A DNA stretch of 64,000 nucleotides from JBEKIK01 sp963838495 (GCA_963838495.1 CAWIRC010000001.1:3224001-3288000), one strand, 5' to 3'. Positions 17,814 through 27,840 are shown, numbered from the stretch's first letter. Translations and numbers: made by a program. Notes: generated from the letters alone by a model not told the origin.

Positions 17814-18176
17814 ATGAACACTTGCACTGTAGAACAATTATCTGCCAAGCGGTGTTCGGCTTGCGGGGGCGATATTGCGAAACTCACGGTCGAACAGGTT
17901 CGGGAACACATTCAGGCCCTGGAAGGATGGCGGATTACGGGCGAGGGGCTGCGGATACGCAAGGATTGGGAGGTGAAGAATTTCCCGGCGGGCATGGATT
18001 TTTTCCGGCGCGTGGCCCAATTGGCCGAGGAAGAGGGCCATCACCCTGATCTGCATTTGGAAGAATACCGGCATGTTTGGATCGAGATTTGGACGCATGC
18101 CATAGGCGGTCTGTCGGAGAACGATTTTATTCTGGCCGCGAAGATCGACCGTTTGCCGGTGGAGTTGAAAAAGTAG
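17814..18176 (+). CDS. phhB: Pterin-4a-carbinolamine dehydratase
   Basis: Dehydrates 4a-hydroxytetrahydrobiopterin formed by aromatic amino-acid hydroxylases. The active-site block is intact: GMDFFRRVAQLAEEEGHHPDLHLEEYRHVWIEIWTHAIGGLSENDFILAAKID, with the catalytic HHP and the later His. ATG 17814 (MNTCTVEQLSAKRCSACGGDIAKLTVEQV) gives the usual N-terminus and has GGGGAT upstream. An upstream in-frame ATG at 17748 adds an unlikely extension. No hydroxylase lies nearby; apt follows about 29 bases later. Confidence 0.9.
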   Translation: MNTCTVEQLSAKRCSACGGDIAKLTVEQVREHIQALEGWRITGEGLRIRKDWEVKNFPAGMDFFRRVAQLAEEEGHHPDLHLEEYRHVWIEIWTHAIGGLSENDFILAAKIDRLPVELKK

Positions 18177-18205
18177 ATTGCATGGAGCCGGGAAATGTGG
18201 TAAGA

Positions 18206-18748
18206 ATGTCGTTCATGAGCGATCCATCGGCGTTGCAGTTGGAAGATTACATTCGCAGCATAGCGGATTTTCCCAAGCCGGGCATAATATTTCGGGACAT
18301 AACGCCGCTTTTGGGCAATGCGGCGGCGTTTCGGCGGGCGGTGATGGATTTGGCCGAACCGTTTCGGGGCAAAAAGATCGACGTGGTGGCTGCCGCCGAG
18401 GCCCGGGGTTTCATTTTTGCGGCGCCGGTGGCCTTGGAGTTGAATGCCGCGCTGGTGCCCATCCGCAAACCGAAAAAACTGCCTGCCAAAACCCTTTCTC
18501 ACACCTACGACCTGGAATACGGGAGCGATACTTTGGAAATCCATGCCGATGCCATTCGGCAAGGGGCCAGGGTGCTTGTGGTTGATGATCTTTTGGCCAC
18601 GGGAGGCACGATCGAGGCCTGCTGCCGACTGGTGGAAAAGGCCGGTGGAACAGTGGTGGGGTGCGCATTTCTCATCGAACTGGCCGATTTGAAGGGGGCG
18701 GAAAAGATTGCCAGGTATCAGACGGTGAGTTTGATACGGTATCCGTAA
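18206..18748 (+). CDS. apt: Adenine phosphoribosyltransferase
   Basis: Purine salvage: adenine plus PRPP gives AMP. The PRPP-binding motif is clear (ARVLVVDDLLATGGTIEACC), and DFPKPGIIFRDITPLLGN is the diagnostic N-terminal sequence. VVAAAEARGFIFAAPVALEL and PIRKPKKLPAKTLSHTYDLEYG are also typical. ATG 18206 is preferred; ATG 18182 and 18215 are alternatives in the same frame. Length is normal and the gene is intact. It follows phhB closely and may share its transcript. Confidence 0.93.
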   Translation: MSFMSDPSALQLEDYIRSIADFPKPGIIFRDITPLLGNAAAFRRAVMDLAEPFRGKKIDVVAAAEARGFIFAAPVALELNAALVPIRKPKKLPAKTLSHTYDLEYGSDTLEIHADAIRQGARVLVVDDLLATGGTIEACCRLVEKAGGTVVGCAFLIELADLKGAEKIARYQTVSLIRYP

Positions 18749-18996
18749 GAATCTATCGGCAATAGCTCATAGCATCCGGGCAGCTTTGCCCATTTTGCCT
18801 AACCGGCACCATTGGACCTGGATAGGATATTATTCGGAATAATCGTTAAATCTTTACAATAAAGAGGCCTTTGGATGCACGATTGAGAAAGAAATAGGGC
18901 GGGGGTAAAAAACTCGCTTGCCCTTCAAGGGCAATCGGAGTATTTACACGTTTTCCCAATGTCCGCGGCGAAAAATACAGATCAGGGAATTATGAG

Positions 18997-19191
18997 ATGT
19001 CGCTTCTTCGTTTTTTGATGATTGGCTTAATTGTCACGTTGTCGCTGTCATTGCCGGATCGTCTTGAGGCGGGCGAGCATATGGCTGGGTTTACGGGCAG
19101 TACCGCGGCCGGTGCCATATTATATATGAAATCCCAAGGAGAAAATATGAACTCCGAGCCGCTCGGGCGGTTTTTTTCAATCATTCATTAA
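18997..19191 (+). CDS. Possible small secreted peptide, weak
   Basis: A 64-codon frame starting MSLLRFLMIGLIVTLSLSLPDRLEAG looks like a signal peptide, but nothing recognisable follows. A terminator-like hairpin lies inside the frame (near 19155-19177). An AAGGAG-ATG pair at about 19136-19149 could instead mark a shorter leader. Product unknown; it may not be real. Confidence 0.25.
   Translation: MSLLRFLMIGLIVTLSLSLPDRLEAGEHMAGFTGSTAAGAILYMKSQGENMNSEPLGRFFSIIH
19152..19177 (+). terminator. Probable intrinsic terminator
   Basis: CCGAG-CCG-CTCGG, followed by GCGG and a run of seven T's (19171-19177). The stem is short but GC-rich and the T-tract is clean. It would end a transcript reading rightwards from about 18.9 kb. 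Confidence 0.5.
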
Positions 19192-19317
19192 CGGGCGGGG
19201 CATGTCCGAGCGCGTATCCTTATGGGTATTTTGGGGCTCAAACGCGTCCGAATTCGGTGATGTTTAGAAATTATTACAACGATTACATTCAGTGGAGTTT
19301 CAGGCGGGGGTATTGAA

Positions 19318-19411
19318 GAGGGTTCAGGGTTCAGGGTTCAGGATTTGGGATTTGGGATTTGGGATTCAGGATTTTGGATTCCACTCAAGTTCTGAACCCT
19401 GAACCCTGACA
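19318..19411. repeat. Low-complexity GGGTTCA/GGGATTT tract with inverted end
   Basis: Three GGGTTCA units are followed by three GGGATTT units. CTGAACCCTGAACCCTGA at the right end is the complement of the left GGGTTCAGGGTTCAG. It lies just beyond the 3' end of bamA and could form a long hairpin. Confidence 0.75.
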
Positions 19412-19422
19412 ACCGAATCCTT

Positions 19423-22400
19423 TTAGCGACCGAAGCCTACGAAGAAGCTGAACATCTCGAAGCGGTCGCCTGGATTCCAGGACGACGGGGAAGGCGAAGT
19501 CGAAGGCGATCGGGGCGGGGCCCATGGCCGGGACGGTGATCCGCAGGCCGAAGCCCGGGGCTACGCGATATTTGTTGGTCCAATTGTTGATCGTCGGCTC
19601 GACCGTGCCGGTATCGCAGAAGACCACGCCGCGGAGCATGTCGTCGGCGGTGATGGGGAACATGTACTCGGCCGAGGCGAGGAGTTCGAAGTCGCCGCCG
19701 ACAACTACGCCGTCGGGCGTGCTTAAGCCGTAGGCCGTGGCGAGGCGTCGCGGAAGGCGAAGCCGCGGATGGTGGAGAAACCGCCGGCGAAGTAGCGATC
19801 GTAGATGGGGGTATTGTCGCCGGTGATGGCCGGCGCGTTCCGCTAAGGCTTAGGACGTGGCGTCCTGATCCGTCGGGCCGTTCGTGCATGGTGAAGTACT
19901 GGCGGAGATCGACTTCGGCGCGGGGATATTGCCACGTTCCGATGACTTGCTCGACCGAGGCCTGGATCAGGTGGCCTTCGGTGGCCAGGAAGGGGTTGTC
20001 GCGTGTATTGTGGGCTAGTGATACTTGGAAACCGTGCAGGGCGTTGTCGCCCAGGATTTCGGCCAGATCGGGAATGGTGGGATCGATGATGTCGGAGATG
20101 CCCACCCTTGCCCCGCGATAGGCGATGGTTCCGGCCAGGTCGCGGGCTGAACTGGTATCCCAAGGCAACGCGGCCGCCGACGCGGGTTTCGAACCATTCG
20201 GTGTAGCGCGGCTGAAGTAATAGCCGCTTAGGCCCATGCTTATGGCGGAGTCGAAGAGGTAGGGCTCCTGGAAACTGACGGCGTAGCGTTGGACCTGCGT
20301 GCCGGGCATCGGCCTCGATGACGAGTCGTTGACCGTCTCCGCGCCAGGCGGTGAAATTTTTGATGTCTTCCCAGCTTCGGGGGAAGTGGAACAGGTCGAA
20401 GTTTTGCTCGTCGATTATGATCGTGCCGATCAGGCCGGCGTCGGAGGTGACGCCCACGCCGAACATGAAGCGGCCGGTTTGGGTTTCCTCGGCCGTTATG
20501 TTCATGGGCAGCAGGCGGGTGGGATCGTTGGGATCTAAAGTCAGGGGATTGAAAGGCGAGCCAGGCACAAGGGCCGGTTGGACTATCCTGTCGGGCGGAG
20601 GCAGTGCGCCGGCGGCATTGTACGGGCAAGGGGCGGGCTGTTGCGATTGAGGTTGGGCGCATACACGGCGCCGGGCGGAATGGCTTCGGGCTGTGCCGCC
20701 GAATTTGGATTGTTATACGGTTGAGCGTATTGGTAGTTTGGAGGTTGGACGGTTTGCGATTGGGCGCATAAGATTGGCCGGCCGGCCGGATTGCACTGGC
20801 TGGGCCGGGGCACACCCGATTGCGGATATGACTGTTGCGGATACGTTTGCTGGGTATAGCCTGGTTGGACATATCCCGGTTGAGAATATTGTTGTTGGGA
20901 ATATTGCGGTTGGGAGGATGCGGAGCCTCCTTGATAGGCATAAGCCGGATTGGACTGGTTGTATGGATACTGGTTTTGAGTCGAGGAGTTGTCGGCGGCG
21001 GGCGTGGAGGCGGGGTTCACCGCGGTGGGACGCGTGCCGCCCCACATCGGGCGCTGAAAGACCTGGGGAGTCGAGCGCCCGGCATCGGGCGTGTACTGGC
21101 CGCGGATGATTAGTTCGCCTTGCTGGTTTTGCTGCTGGGCGGCGGGCGGCACCGGCTGAGCCGGTGGCACGCTGGATTGCACTGGCTGAGCCTGAGGCAT
21201 GCCCGATTGCGGCGGATCCACGGGCAGGCGTTGCCAGGCGTTGGGATTGGCGGCGGTGGCTTCGAGGGTGAGCGTGAGTTCCCGGTCGCGCGTGGGAGGC
21301 ACTGGCTGAGCCAGTGGCACGCCCGATTGCATTGGCTGAGCCGGCGGCACGCCCTGATTTTGCTGGGGAGAGTGCCACTGGCCGGGATTGAGGTCCGGGC
21401 TTTGGCTGCGGTATTTAGGCGGTGATTTTGGCTTGCGGGCGAGTTGCGTGGGATTGTCTTCTTCGTCGTTTTCTTTATCCGGGGGGCTGTAAACGATTTT
21501 GGGTGGGGAGCCGTTGGCGGGGTTGACTTCGAAGAGCTGGGAGGCCCGCAGGCGGCGCTCGCTGGCGCGGATTTCGCGGATATCGACGATGTCGCCGGGA
21601 TGAAGGGAGAGGCGATTCATGACGGTGGTGATTTTGGTATGGGGGTATTCGCCCTTGATGGCCACGTCGATTTTACCCACGCGGTAGCGGTCGCCTTCCT
21701 TGATTTTGTAGACCAGGTCTAGGGTGCCGGGTTCGTCGAGGAAGCGGGGATCGGCCTTGACGTCGGTGAAGACGTAGCCCACGCCGCCGTATTTGTCCTG
21801 GATGGAGATCACGTCGGAATTCATTTTGGCCTGGTTGAAGTAGTCGCCGTTTTTAAGTTTCAGGTCGGCCATCAATTCCGCGCCGGTGTACTTGGTGTTG
21901 CCTGCGACGGAGACGTTGCCGATTTTGTAGCGGGGTCCTTCGTCGATGATGAATTTGACGACCATCCATTGCACGGTTTCGAACTGGTCGATGTTGCGCA
22001 GGGCCCGGGAGGCCAGAAGGTCAGGGGCGGAATCCTCTTTGGGATCGTACTCGCGTACTTCGCGGCCGATGCGTGCGCGGAAAAAGCCCAGTCCGCGGTA
22101 ATAGGCGGTGAGGCGTTCCACGTCTTCGTCGAGTTCCTTGCGGTCGAGTTCGCCTTTGAAAAGGTAAACCCAGGGGGCCTGGGAATGGATTTGGGTGCGG
22201 AGGCGTGCGTCGGAGGCGATGGTATTGCCGACGAAGGTGACTAATTGGACCTTTTGCTTCACGCCTTCGTTGATGAGAAATATGGCGCGGTGGTCCCGGG
22301 GTTTGTCGCCTTCGAGGAGTGTGACGCGGGCTTTGTCGTAGCCGCTGGTGCGATAGTATTCCTCGATTTTGCGCCGGGCTTCTTCCACGGCGAAGGGATC

Positions 22401-23025
22401 GAGGGGATCGCCTGCCTTGAGCCCGGATTCTTTTTGCAATTTCTTTTTCGAGACCTTGCTGTTGCCGACGAATTTCACATCGAGGAGGATGGGGCGTTCC
22501 AGGACCTCGAAGACAACGATTTTACCGCCGGGCACGTTTTGGAAATACGTTTTAATGTTGACGAACATTTTGGAGCTGTCCAGGCGGCGAACGTCTTCGG
22601 CCACGAGGTCCCTGTCGAAGGGGCGGCCCTCGCGGGTGCGGATAAAGGGCTTGATCTTTTCCACCGGCAAGGTGTTGCCCACGATGCGGACCTCGACGAC
22701 CATTTCTTTTGCGGCGTCGGGCGATTGCGCGGCGGCGGGCGGAGATGCGCCCTGGGCCGCTGGTTGTGAGAGGGTCTGCGCGGGCGGAGTTTGCGCATTA
22801 GCCGGCAGGCTTGGCGGGGAAGGCATGAGAGGGCCGGATGCGGACTGGGATGCCCTTGGGGCCGGCATCGGCGCGGATAAGGCCGGGCCCGGCGACGGAA
22901 TCGGGGGAATATTGGGCCCCGGCTCCTGCGGGCAGGCAAAATGCCAATGCCGAGATGAGCAAAAATGCCTTATAAAACGGCATTAAGCGTGCGGCGGCAT
23001 GTGATTCCAGTGGCGGTTCGGCCAT
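19423..23025 (-). CDS. bamA: Outer-membrane assembly protein BamA (Omp85), frame disrupted several times
   Basis: Inserts beta-barrel proteins into the outer membrane. ATG 23025 (AAAGGG upstream) leads to a signal peptide (MPFYKAFLLISALAFCLPAGAGA). Five or so POTRA domains follow (VVEVRIVGNTLPVEKIKPFIRTREGRPFD; FKGELDRKELDEDVERLTAYYRGLGFFRARIG; YKIGNVSVAGNTKYTG; YRVGKIDVAIKGEYPHTKITTV). A long Q/P-rich linker with repeated SGVPxAQPV units comes next, then the barrel (VQRYAVSFQEPYLFDS; GYYFSRRYTEWFETRVGGRVALGYQFS). The end is NPGDRFEMFSFFVGFGR and TAA at 19423-19425. Indels near 22860, 20625, 20308, 20209, 20150, 19830, 19745 and 19470 break the frame. The order of domains is fully conserved across them. 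Confidence 0.85.
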
Positions 23026-23658
23026 CCATGGCCCTTTCAGCTTCGGTCGGCAAATCTTCTAATGGCGAGACAAGAGTTAGTACTGAAGAGTCCCGCTAGG
23101 CACCTGTTACGCCAGGAGTGGTTACAGAGTTCTAGCGGGTCGCGTAGAAATACCTAAACAGCCGTATTTGGGCAAGGGGAATATTGCAATAATTGGGTTA
23201 GAACCGGTGGGGATTTGGCAGTTTAAGACAACTGGGTGCTAGAAAATTCGATTTTGATCTGTTTATCCGTTAATTTCAGCCCATGGGCTCAAAACTCTTC
23301 TCTCCAGGTTGAAAAACCTTCTCACGTACGGGCAAAAATCGACCGATGTTAAACTGTGACGGTCATGGATGATGGGCAGGTTGCGTAATGTGGATGGGTA
23401 GAGCAGAACGGTGGGTAATTCGGGTGGCAGCGATTATGCCGGATGCTCTGTTACGTTTTCCCCTGACCATGATCCGAACGGAACTTGTTTTCATGGATAT
23501 GGGCATGAAGGCAGCAAGTCTCACTTGGAAATAAAAAACACTCCGGGCACAAGTGCCCGGGCTAAATAATAAAAAACTATGTTGGGGCAGCAGTTTAACT
23601 GCTGCCCCAACATAACTTAATAATAAATAACTGCGAACTGATTACAGAAAACTAAAAA
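23026..23658. other. 633-base intergenic region with two hairpins
   Basis: No gene is supported. A short hairpin with GGGCAC/GTGCCC arms lies near 23546-23564. A perfect palindrome, TTGGGGCAGCAG-TTTAA-CTGCTGCCCCAA, lies near 23583-23611. Both are followed by AT-rich ATAATAAA sequence. bamA and the phosphatase gene diverge from this region, so it should hold both promoters; none is clear by eye. Confidence 0.6.
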
Positions 23659-25241
23659 ATGCCTGTGGCCAATTCTGCATCACATCATTTGAAACTATAT
23701 ACGGAGCGTTCGCCGAAGGTGGATCGGCCGCCGATCGAGGCGATCGGGAGCTTGCCCGGAGTGTTGCGGGCTTTTCAGGAGCTGACGGGGTGGTCGCTGC
23801 GTTATTTAACGGGCGCAGAGTCGAAGCCGGCGGGTGAGCGGGTGTGGACGGTTGCCATAACGCCCGGCGAAGGGTCTCCGCCCGGGCATTTGCGTTTGGA
23901 GCCGCTGGAATCGGCGGGGGCGGATAGCAAGGCGGTGGATTTTGAAACTGCCCGGGCTTTGGCGTCGGCCATAGCGGGGATGTTGGACGAGTTGCAGCAG
24001 ACGCGGCACGTGCTGTGGCAGCGTGAGGCGGAGTTGGCGGCGGGCGTGCCGCTGGTTCCGCTCGGCGACGAGGAGTCGCATCTGGCGGAGAAATTGCAGA
24101 CCACGCTGCGGGGCGCGGCCGAGGCGGTGGACTGCCAGGCGGCGGCATTGTACTTGATCGACGAGGCCACCACGGAGTTGAAGATGCGGTCGTGCTGGGG
24201 TCTGCCATTCGAGCGGCTGCTGGCCCCTGCCCGGCAGATGAAGGGCGAATTGGCCGACCTGGAGGCGCTTTTGGGCCATGCGGTGGTGATGGAAAACACG
24301 GCCATGATGCCGGGCTGGAAGTCGCCGGAGGATTTCGCTTCGGCGGTGTGCGTGCCGGTGGCGTCGGGCGCGATGCTTTTGGGCACGCTCTGGGTGTTCG
24401 GTACGGAGGTGCGCGATTTTACCGATGAGCAAGTGCACATTATCGAGATTGTGGCGGGCAAGGTGGCCTCGGACTTAGAGCGGGAAATGCTGCTGCGCGA
24501 GGGCGTGGACGGGGCGCAAATGAAAAAGCAATGGACCGCGGCGGAACGACTGCAAAGGAATCAGTTGCCCACGATCTCGCCGATCTTGGACGATTGGGAC
24601 ATATCGGCGTGGGCCTCGCAAGGTCAGGAAGTGGGCGGGGCCTTTTACGACTGGTTCTGCCTGCCGGACGGATTCATGGGAATAACACTGGGCGACGCGA
24701 TGGACCGGGGACTGGAGGCGGCGCTGACGGCGTCGGCGGTGAAGGCCGCGGTGCGGCGCACGGCCGGTACCATCGAGAGGCCGATAAGGTTTTGGAGCAG
24801 GTCAATTTGACGTTGTGGACGGGATCGGCGGGCGATCAATACGCCGACATGTTTTACGGATTGATCGAAATTGCCACGGGGCGGGTGTGCTACGGGATGG
24901 CGGGGAAGCCGTCGGTGGTATTGCTTCGGCAAGACGGATGGAAATCGCTGGGCCACATTTCGCCGCCATTGGGCGAAAGCCCGGAAACGGATTACGAGCC
25001 TTTTGGATATGAGTTGAAACCGGGCGAGGCGTTGGTGATATTCAACGAGGGATTTCGCATTGCGGCCGATCGGGAAGGGCGGGCGTTGGAAGAATCGGGT
25101 CTGGGGGAATTATTGTCGGCCAACATTCATCTTTCGGCGGACCAGATGACATCGATGGCCCGGGAATGCCTGCGCTTGCACGCCGCCAATCCGGATCAGG
25201 ACGACGTGGCGATTCTGGTCATCAAGCGGGACGCATCTTGA
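23659..25241 (+). CDS. GAF-domain PP2C (SpoIIE-type) phosphatase, frame disrupted
   Basis: A signalling Ser/Thr phosphatase. A GAF domain occupies about residues 130-275 (LAEKLQTTLRGAAEAVDCQAAALYLIDEATTELKMRSCWGLPF...ASAVCVPVASGAMLLGTLWVFG). The SpoIIE domain follows (AAERLQRNQLPTISPILDDWDISAWASQGQEVGGAFYDWF...GITLGDAMDRGLEAALTASAVKAAVRR) with metal-binding Asp residues. One base is missing near 24783 (GAGAGGCCGAT). The frame then continues as ADKVLEQVNLTLWTGSAGDQYADMFYGLIEIATGRVCYGMAGKP to HAANPDQDDVAILVIKRDAS. Such proteins often control anti-anti-sigma factors, but no partner is nearby. Confidence 0.85.
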
Positions 25242-25317
25242 CGCCCGGCACGGGCGGGGTAAACTGTATCTGTATACGATGTCTCAACACGGAGACGCGG
25301 AGTCTATGGAGATTTCT

Positions 25318-25372
25318 GCCCTCACCCTAGCCCTCTCCCGGAGGGAGAGGGGACTATTGGGATAAGCCTCTT
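25318..25372. repeat. REP hairpin with right end of the 126-bp element
   Basis: GCCCTCACC to GAGAGGGGAC (25318-25354) with the CCCTCTCC / GGAGGGAG arms. It is followed by ATTGGGATAAGCCTCTTA, which matches the right terminus of the MITE-like elements. The left AT-rich half is missing. It ends one base before tRNA-Leu. Confidence 0.75.
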
Positions 25373-25373
25373 A

Positions 25374-25457
25374 GCGGGAATGGCGGAATTGGCAGACGCG
25401 CCAGGTTGAGGGCCTGGTGGCAGCAATGCCGTGCAGGTTCAAGTCCTGTTTCCCGCA
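25374..25457 (+). tRNA. tRNA-Leu (anticodon GAG)
   Basis: Class II cloverleaf. Acceptor stem GCGGGAA (25374-25380) pairs with TTCCCGC (25450-25456). The anticodon stem CCAGG/CCTGG encloses loop TTGAGGG, giving anticodon GAG. A long variable arm (GGTGGCAGCAATGCC) identifies leucine. The T arm is GCAGG-TTCAAGT-CCTGT. The gene-encoded discriminator is A at 25457; CCA is not encoded. The 3' part is repeated imperfectly at 27191-27218. Confidence 0.95.
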
Positions 25458-25532
25458 CTGTCTTGAATATAAAGCATTTAGGATGATTTTCTAATAAAAA
25501 AGAATTATACCACGTATCGAAAGGGGCTAAAT

Positions 25533-25865
25533 ATGCAATTTGATTTTTATATTGTTGTGGCTGGGGAACAATCTATTTGTCAAATTCGATTATTGGATAA
25601 TGCTCATTTAGAGACAACTCCAGAAAACGCGATTGAGGAAGTTAATAAACGTTTCCAAGAGTTAATTTCAAATGATCCCGATATTTTATCCATGGTTGTA
25701 GTATCACCTTCTTTTGGTGATTTTCCTGGGCGAATTATAGCTGCAGAGTTGGTCCATGCTTGGCCGGTTGATGTTCGCCAACGACAAGGTAAACCTAAAA
25801 GGGAATTGATATGGGTTGTAGACGGAAAATCAACAAATTTAAAAAATGCTCCTAATCTCTCTTGA
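25533..25865 (+). CDS. Hypothetical protein, island gene 1
   Basis: A 110-residue soluble protein that I do not recognise: MQFDFYIVVAGEQSICQIRLLD at the start, DILSMVVVSPSFGDFPGRIIAAELVHAW in the middle. It has no signal peptide or membrane segment. GAAAGGGG lies upstream of ATG 25533. The codons are AT-rich, unlike the flanking genes, which points to recent acquisition. It is followed 83 bases later by island gene 2 on the same strand, so the two may work together. Confidence 0.6.
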   Translation: MQFDFYIVVAGEQSICQIRLLDNAHLETTPENAIEEVNKRFQELISNDPDILSMVVVSPSFGDFPGRIIAAELVHAWPVDVRQRQGKPKRELIWVVDGKSTNLKNAPNLS

Positions 25866-25948
25866 TCGTTATGTATGGAATTTATGGGAAAGTGAAAATA
25901 ATGCCATACATTTACGAATCTTCATTAGCACAATAAAGGGGTGAATTC

Positions 25949-26662
25949 GTGCCGGTTGAAGTACCACCTAAATTTGCTGAAGTGCTTATATCTTTTTTTC
26001 AAAATGCAGGCGAAACACAACCTATATATTATAATGAGGTAACATCCAAACTATATCTTGATGGTGAAGATCGTGAATTTTGGATCGGCAATCTTTTTAC
26101 GGAATTCCAACGTTCCAAGGCAGAATCTTACGAAAACTTTTTTTCTGATGCTTGGAAAATCTGGTGCATTGTACAAGATGATTTACCAGATCGGCCAAAA
26201 TGGATACCGGAAATTATTTACCCCCTTCGTGATGAAACCCATCCACTTTCTTACCATGTAGAAGAAGTTCCCGATACAGATTTATGGACAGTCTCGGCAC
26301 CGTTTGATGTCATGCCTTCGGCGGAATGCTACGATTTAGTCGGCGCATATAATGTTTGGTGGAGTAACCAATTTCAACGCGCTTGTAAAAAGCACTTATA
26401 TAATATCTATAAATGGTTGATTTCTGGGCAAATTAATGAAGATGAATTATGTGTTCTTTCTGAATTACGCCGAATGTGGAGACAAGGATTATTAGGCGCA
26501 ACATCTAGCAAATTAAATATTGTACAAGAGATTGCTTTTCTGGGAGAAAAGTCAAAAATACCACATGTATTAAAACAACTGCTTGATGAATTAAAAGTTA
26601 CTCTTGGTTCACATGAAAATGCCACACAAGCTTTCCGTCAATTACAGGCAAATTGTAAATAG
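25949..26662 (+). CDS. Hypothetical protein, island gene 2
   Basis: A 237-residue, Trp-rich and acidic cytosolic protein without recognised motifs. Notable stretches are LYLDGEDREFWIGNLFTEFQRSKAESYENFFSDAWKIWCIV and YDLVGAYNVWWSNQFQRACKKHLYNIYKWL. The C-terminal third is helical (LCVLSELRRMWRQGLLGATSSKLNIVQEIAFLGEKSKIPHVLKQLLDELK). GTG 25949 is the start, with AAAGGGGTG upstream. AT-rich codon use matches gene 1. The function is unknown; an immunity or defence accessory role is possible only by context. Confidence 0.6.
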   Translation: MPVEVPPKFAEVLISFFQNAGETQPIYYNEVTSKLYLDGEDREFWIGNLFTEFQRSKAESYENFFSDAWKIWCIVQDDLPDRPKWIPEIIYPLRDETHPLSYHVEEVPDTDLWTVSAPFDVMPSAECYDLVGAYNVWWSNQFQRACKKHLYNIYKWLISGQINEDELCVLSELRRMWRQGLLGATSSKLNIVQEIAFLGEKSKIPHVLKQLLDELKVTLGSHENATQAFRQLQANCK

Positions 26663-26766
26663 AAAGTGCAAAAGGGATCGGGAATCTTCTTACATCTCTA
26701 CCGATAGAACCCCGCAATCTTCTCACAAATTAATAGAAAAGTCTTTCAAATTCTTTAAGTTGCGGA

Positions 26767-27078
26767 CTAGGCCAGCAGCTCCCGATATGGTTCAAGTGGT
26801 TTTTCCGCTGTTGAAAGGTGATAATGAGCTACAGTCAGCGTACCTTCGGAATCACGGTCAATGCTTGTGAGAACGAAACAGAATTCAAGTTCTCTGGCAT
26901 CCAACTGTATCTTGTTATGTATAGTTATTCCAGATTGGTCGCCGGGGACTGTAAAAGAAATTTTTAGTGGGACATGCGTATCAGGATAATCTGGCATCCA
27001 ACCATCAAATCGGTTCGGAAGCCCGTTGTCACCGAACAGTTTGGACGGAGTCGTGCGATGAAAGTTAAGTTTTGGCAT
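26767..27078 (-). CDS. Hypothetical protein, island gene 3
   Basis: A 103-residue protein on the opposite strand, convergent with gene 2. It starts MPKLNFHRTTPSKLFGDNGLPNRFDGWMPDYPDTHVPLKISFTVPGD and contains ARELEFCFVLTSIDRDSEGTLTVAHYHLS. A beta-rich fold seems likely. No family is recognised. Codon use is less AT-rich than genes 1 and 2, so it may have a separate origin. Confidence 0.5.
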   Translation of the reverse strand: MPKLNFHRTTPSKLFGDNGLPNRFDGWMPDYPDTHVPLKISFTVPGDQSGITIHNKIQLDARELEFCFVLTSIDRDSEGTLTVAHYHLSTAEKPLEPYRELLA

Positions 27079-27190
27079 TGATCTATTGTCCCTAGAGAGA
27101 AAGGTTTTAGAAACTGTTTAACATCAGCATCTTATCCCATTTGAAATGGGGTAGCAACCACCCAAGTATATGCTTGATGGAAGCCATTCT

Positions 27191-27218
27191 GTGCAGGTTT
27201 AAGTCCTTTTCTCGCACT
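27191..27218 (+). repeat. Degenerate copy of the tRNA-Leu 3' end (att-like)
   Basis: The 28 bases GTGCAGGTTTAAGTCC...CGCACT align to 25431-25459 with about 26 matches and one gap. Weaker similarity extends about 20 bases upstream. No 5' half of a tRNA is present. Confidence 0.8.
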
Positions 27219-27229
27219 CATTACCGCAT

Positions 27230-27266
27230 AAGGATTTGCGTCAAAAAGGCGCGAGTCCTTTTTTAT
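27230..27266 (+). terminator. Intrinsic terminator after the tRNA remnant
   Basis: AAGGATTTGCG pairs with CGCGAGTCCTT across TCAAAAAGG, followed by TTTTTT. It stands 12 bases after the tRNA 3'-end repeat, where a tRNA gene's own terminator would be. This suggests it originally served tRNA-Leu before the island separated them. Confidence 0.7.
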
Positions 27267-27519
27267 TTGGGGCGAAATATGATCTTTCTTTGCGGGGTAA
27301 GATTTGCTATTAATGCCGAATCAACAAGGATTAAAGACGGCTGTAGGAAGTTGCCATGGGATGGCGAAAGATACAGTGGTTAAAGCGGCAGGCGAGCCGG
27401 AGCCGGCGATTTTTAGCGATAGCGCCTTGCTTGTTTGATTCACCATCCGGCTGGATCTGGGGATTTCGCGAACTGTGGCGGATCTTTTTTTCCACGGTTT
27501 TACGGGCGTAAAATCATTC

Positions 27520-27840
27520 TGCCGGGCGATCGAGGAACAAGAGAAAACGGGCATTTGCAGGTCTATCGGCGGCGATTCCGGCAAGCGGGGTTATGTTATC
27601 GTGGCCCCGAACTACGCATCGAACTCGGCGGGCGTCGGCTGCCTTTGAGATCACGCGGGAGACGCCGCCCAAGAGAGAGCTGGGAAAACTTTTCCGGAAT
27701 TCGCGGGTATTATATTGCTTCGACAACAGCACGGTCCTGGTGTACGAGGCGATCATGTGCGGTTGCCCGGTGGTGGTCATTCCCGACGGCACGCAGAGGA
27801 GGGAGTATTACAAGAGCCTGGAATTAGGCATGGATGGAAA
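27520..27840 (+). pseudogene. Glycosyltransferase remnant (internal deletion, broken frames)
   Basis: Two pieces of one glycosyltransferase type are visible in different frames. An N-terminal GYVIVAPNYASNSAGV (27590-27640) is followed directly by a C-terminal RELGKLFRNSRVLYCFDNSTVLVYEAIMCGCPVVVIPDGTQRREYYKSLELGMDG (27675-27837). The DNSTVLVYEAIMCGCPVVVIP block is a typical nucleotide-sugar-binding region. The central two thirds of the gene appear deleted. It converges on the family-2 glycosyltransferase gene, with which it overlaps slightly. Confidence 0.65.

Larger units (their letters stand above)
25458..27218. mobile_element. Small AT-rich island bounded by tRNA-Leu and a tRNA 3'-end repeat
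   Basis: The segment is visibly more AT-rich than its surroundings. It lies between the intact tRNA-Leu 3' end and a degenerate 28-base copy of that end, the classic footprint of integration at a tRNA gene. It holds three unrecognised genes and no integrase, so if it was an integrative element it is a decayed remnant. Confidence 0.6.

Noticed and set aside
27143..27218. Possible second functional tRNA
   Set aside because: Only the 3' part resembles tRNA-Leu; no acceptor 5' strand, D arm or anticodon stem can be drawn.
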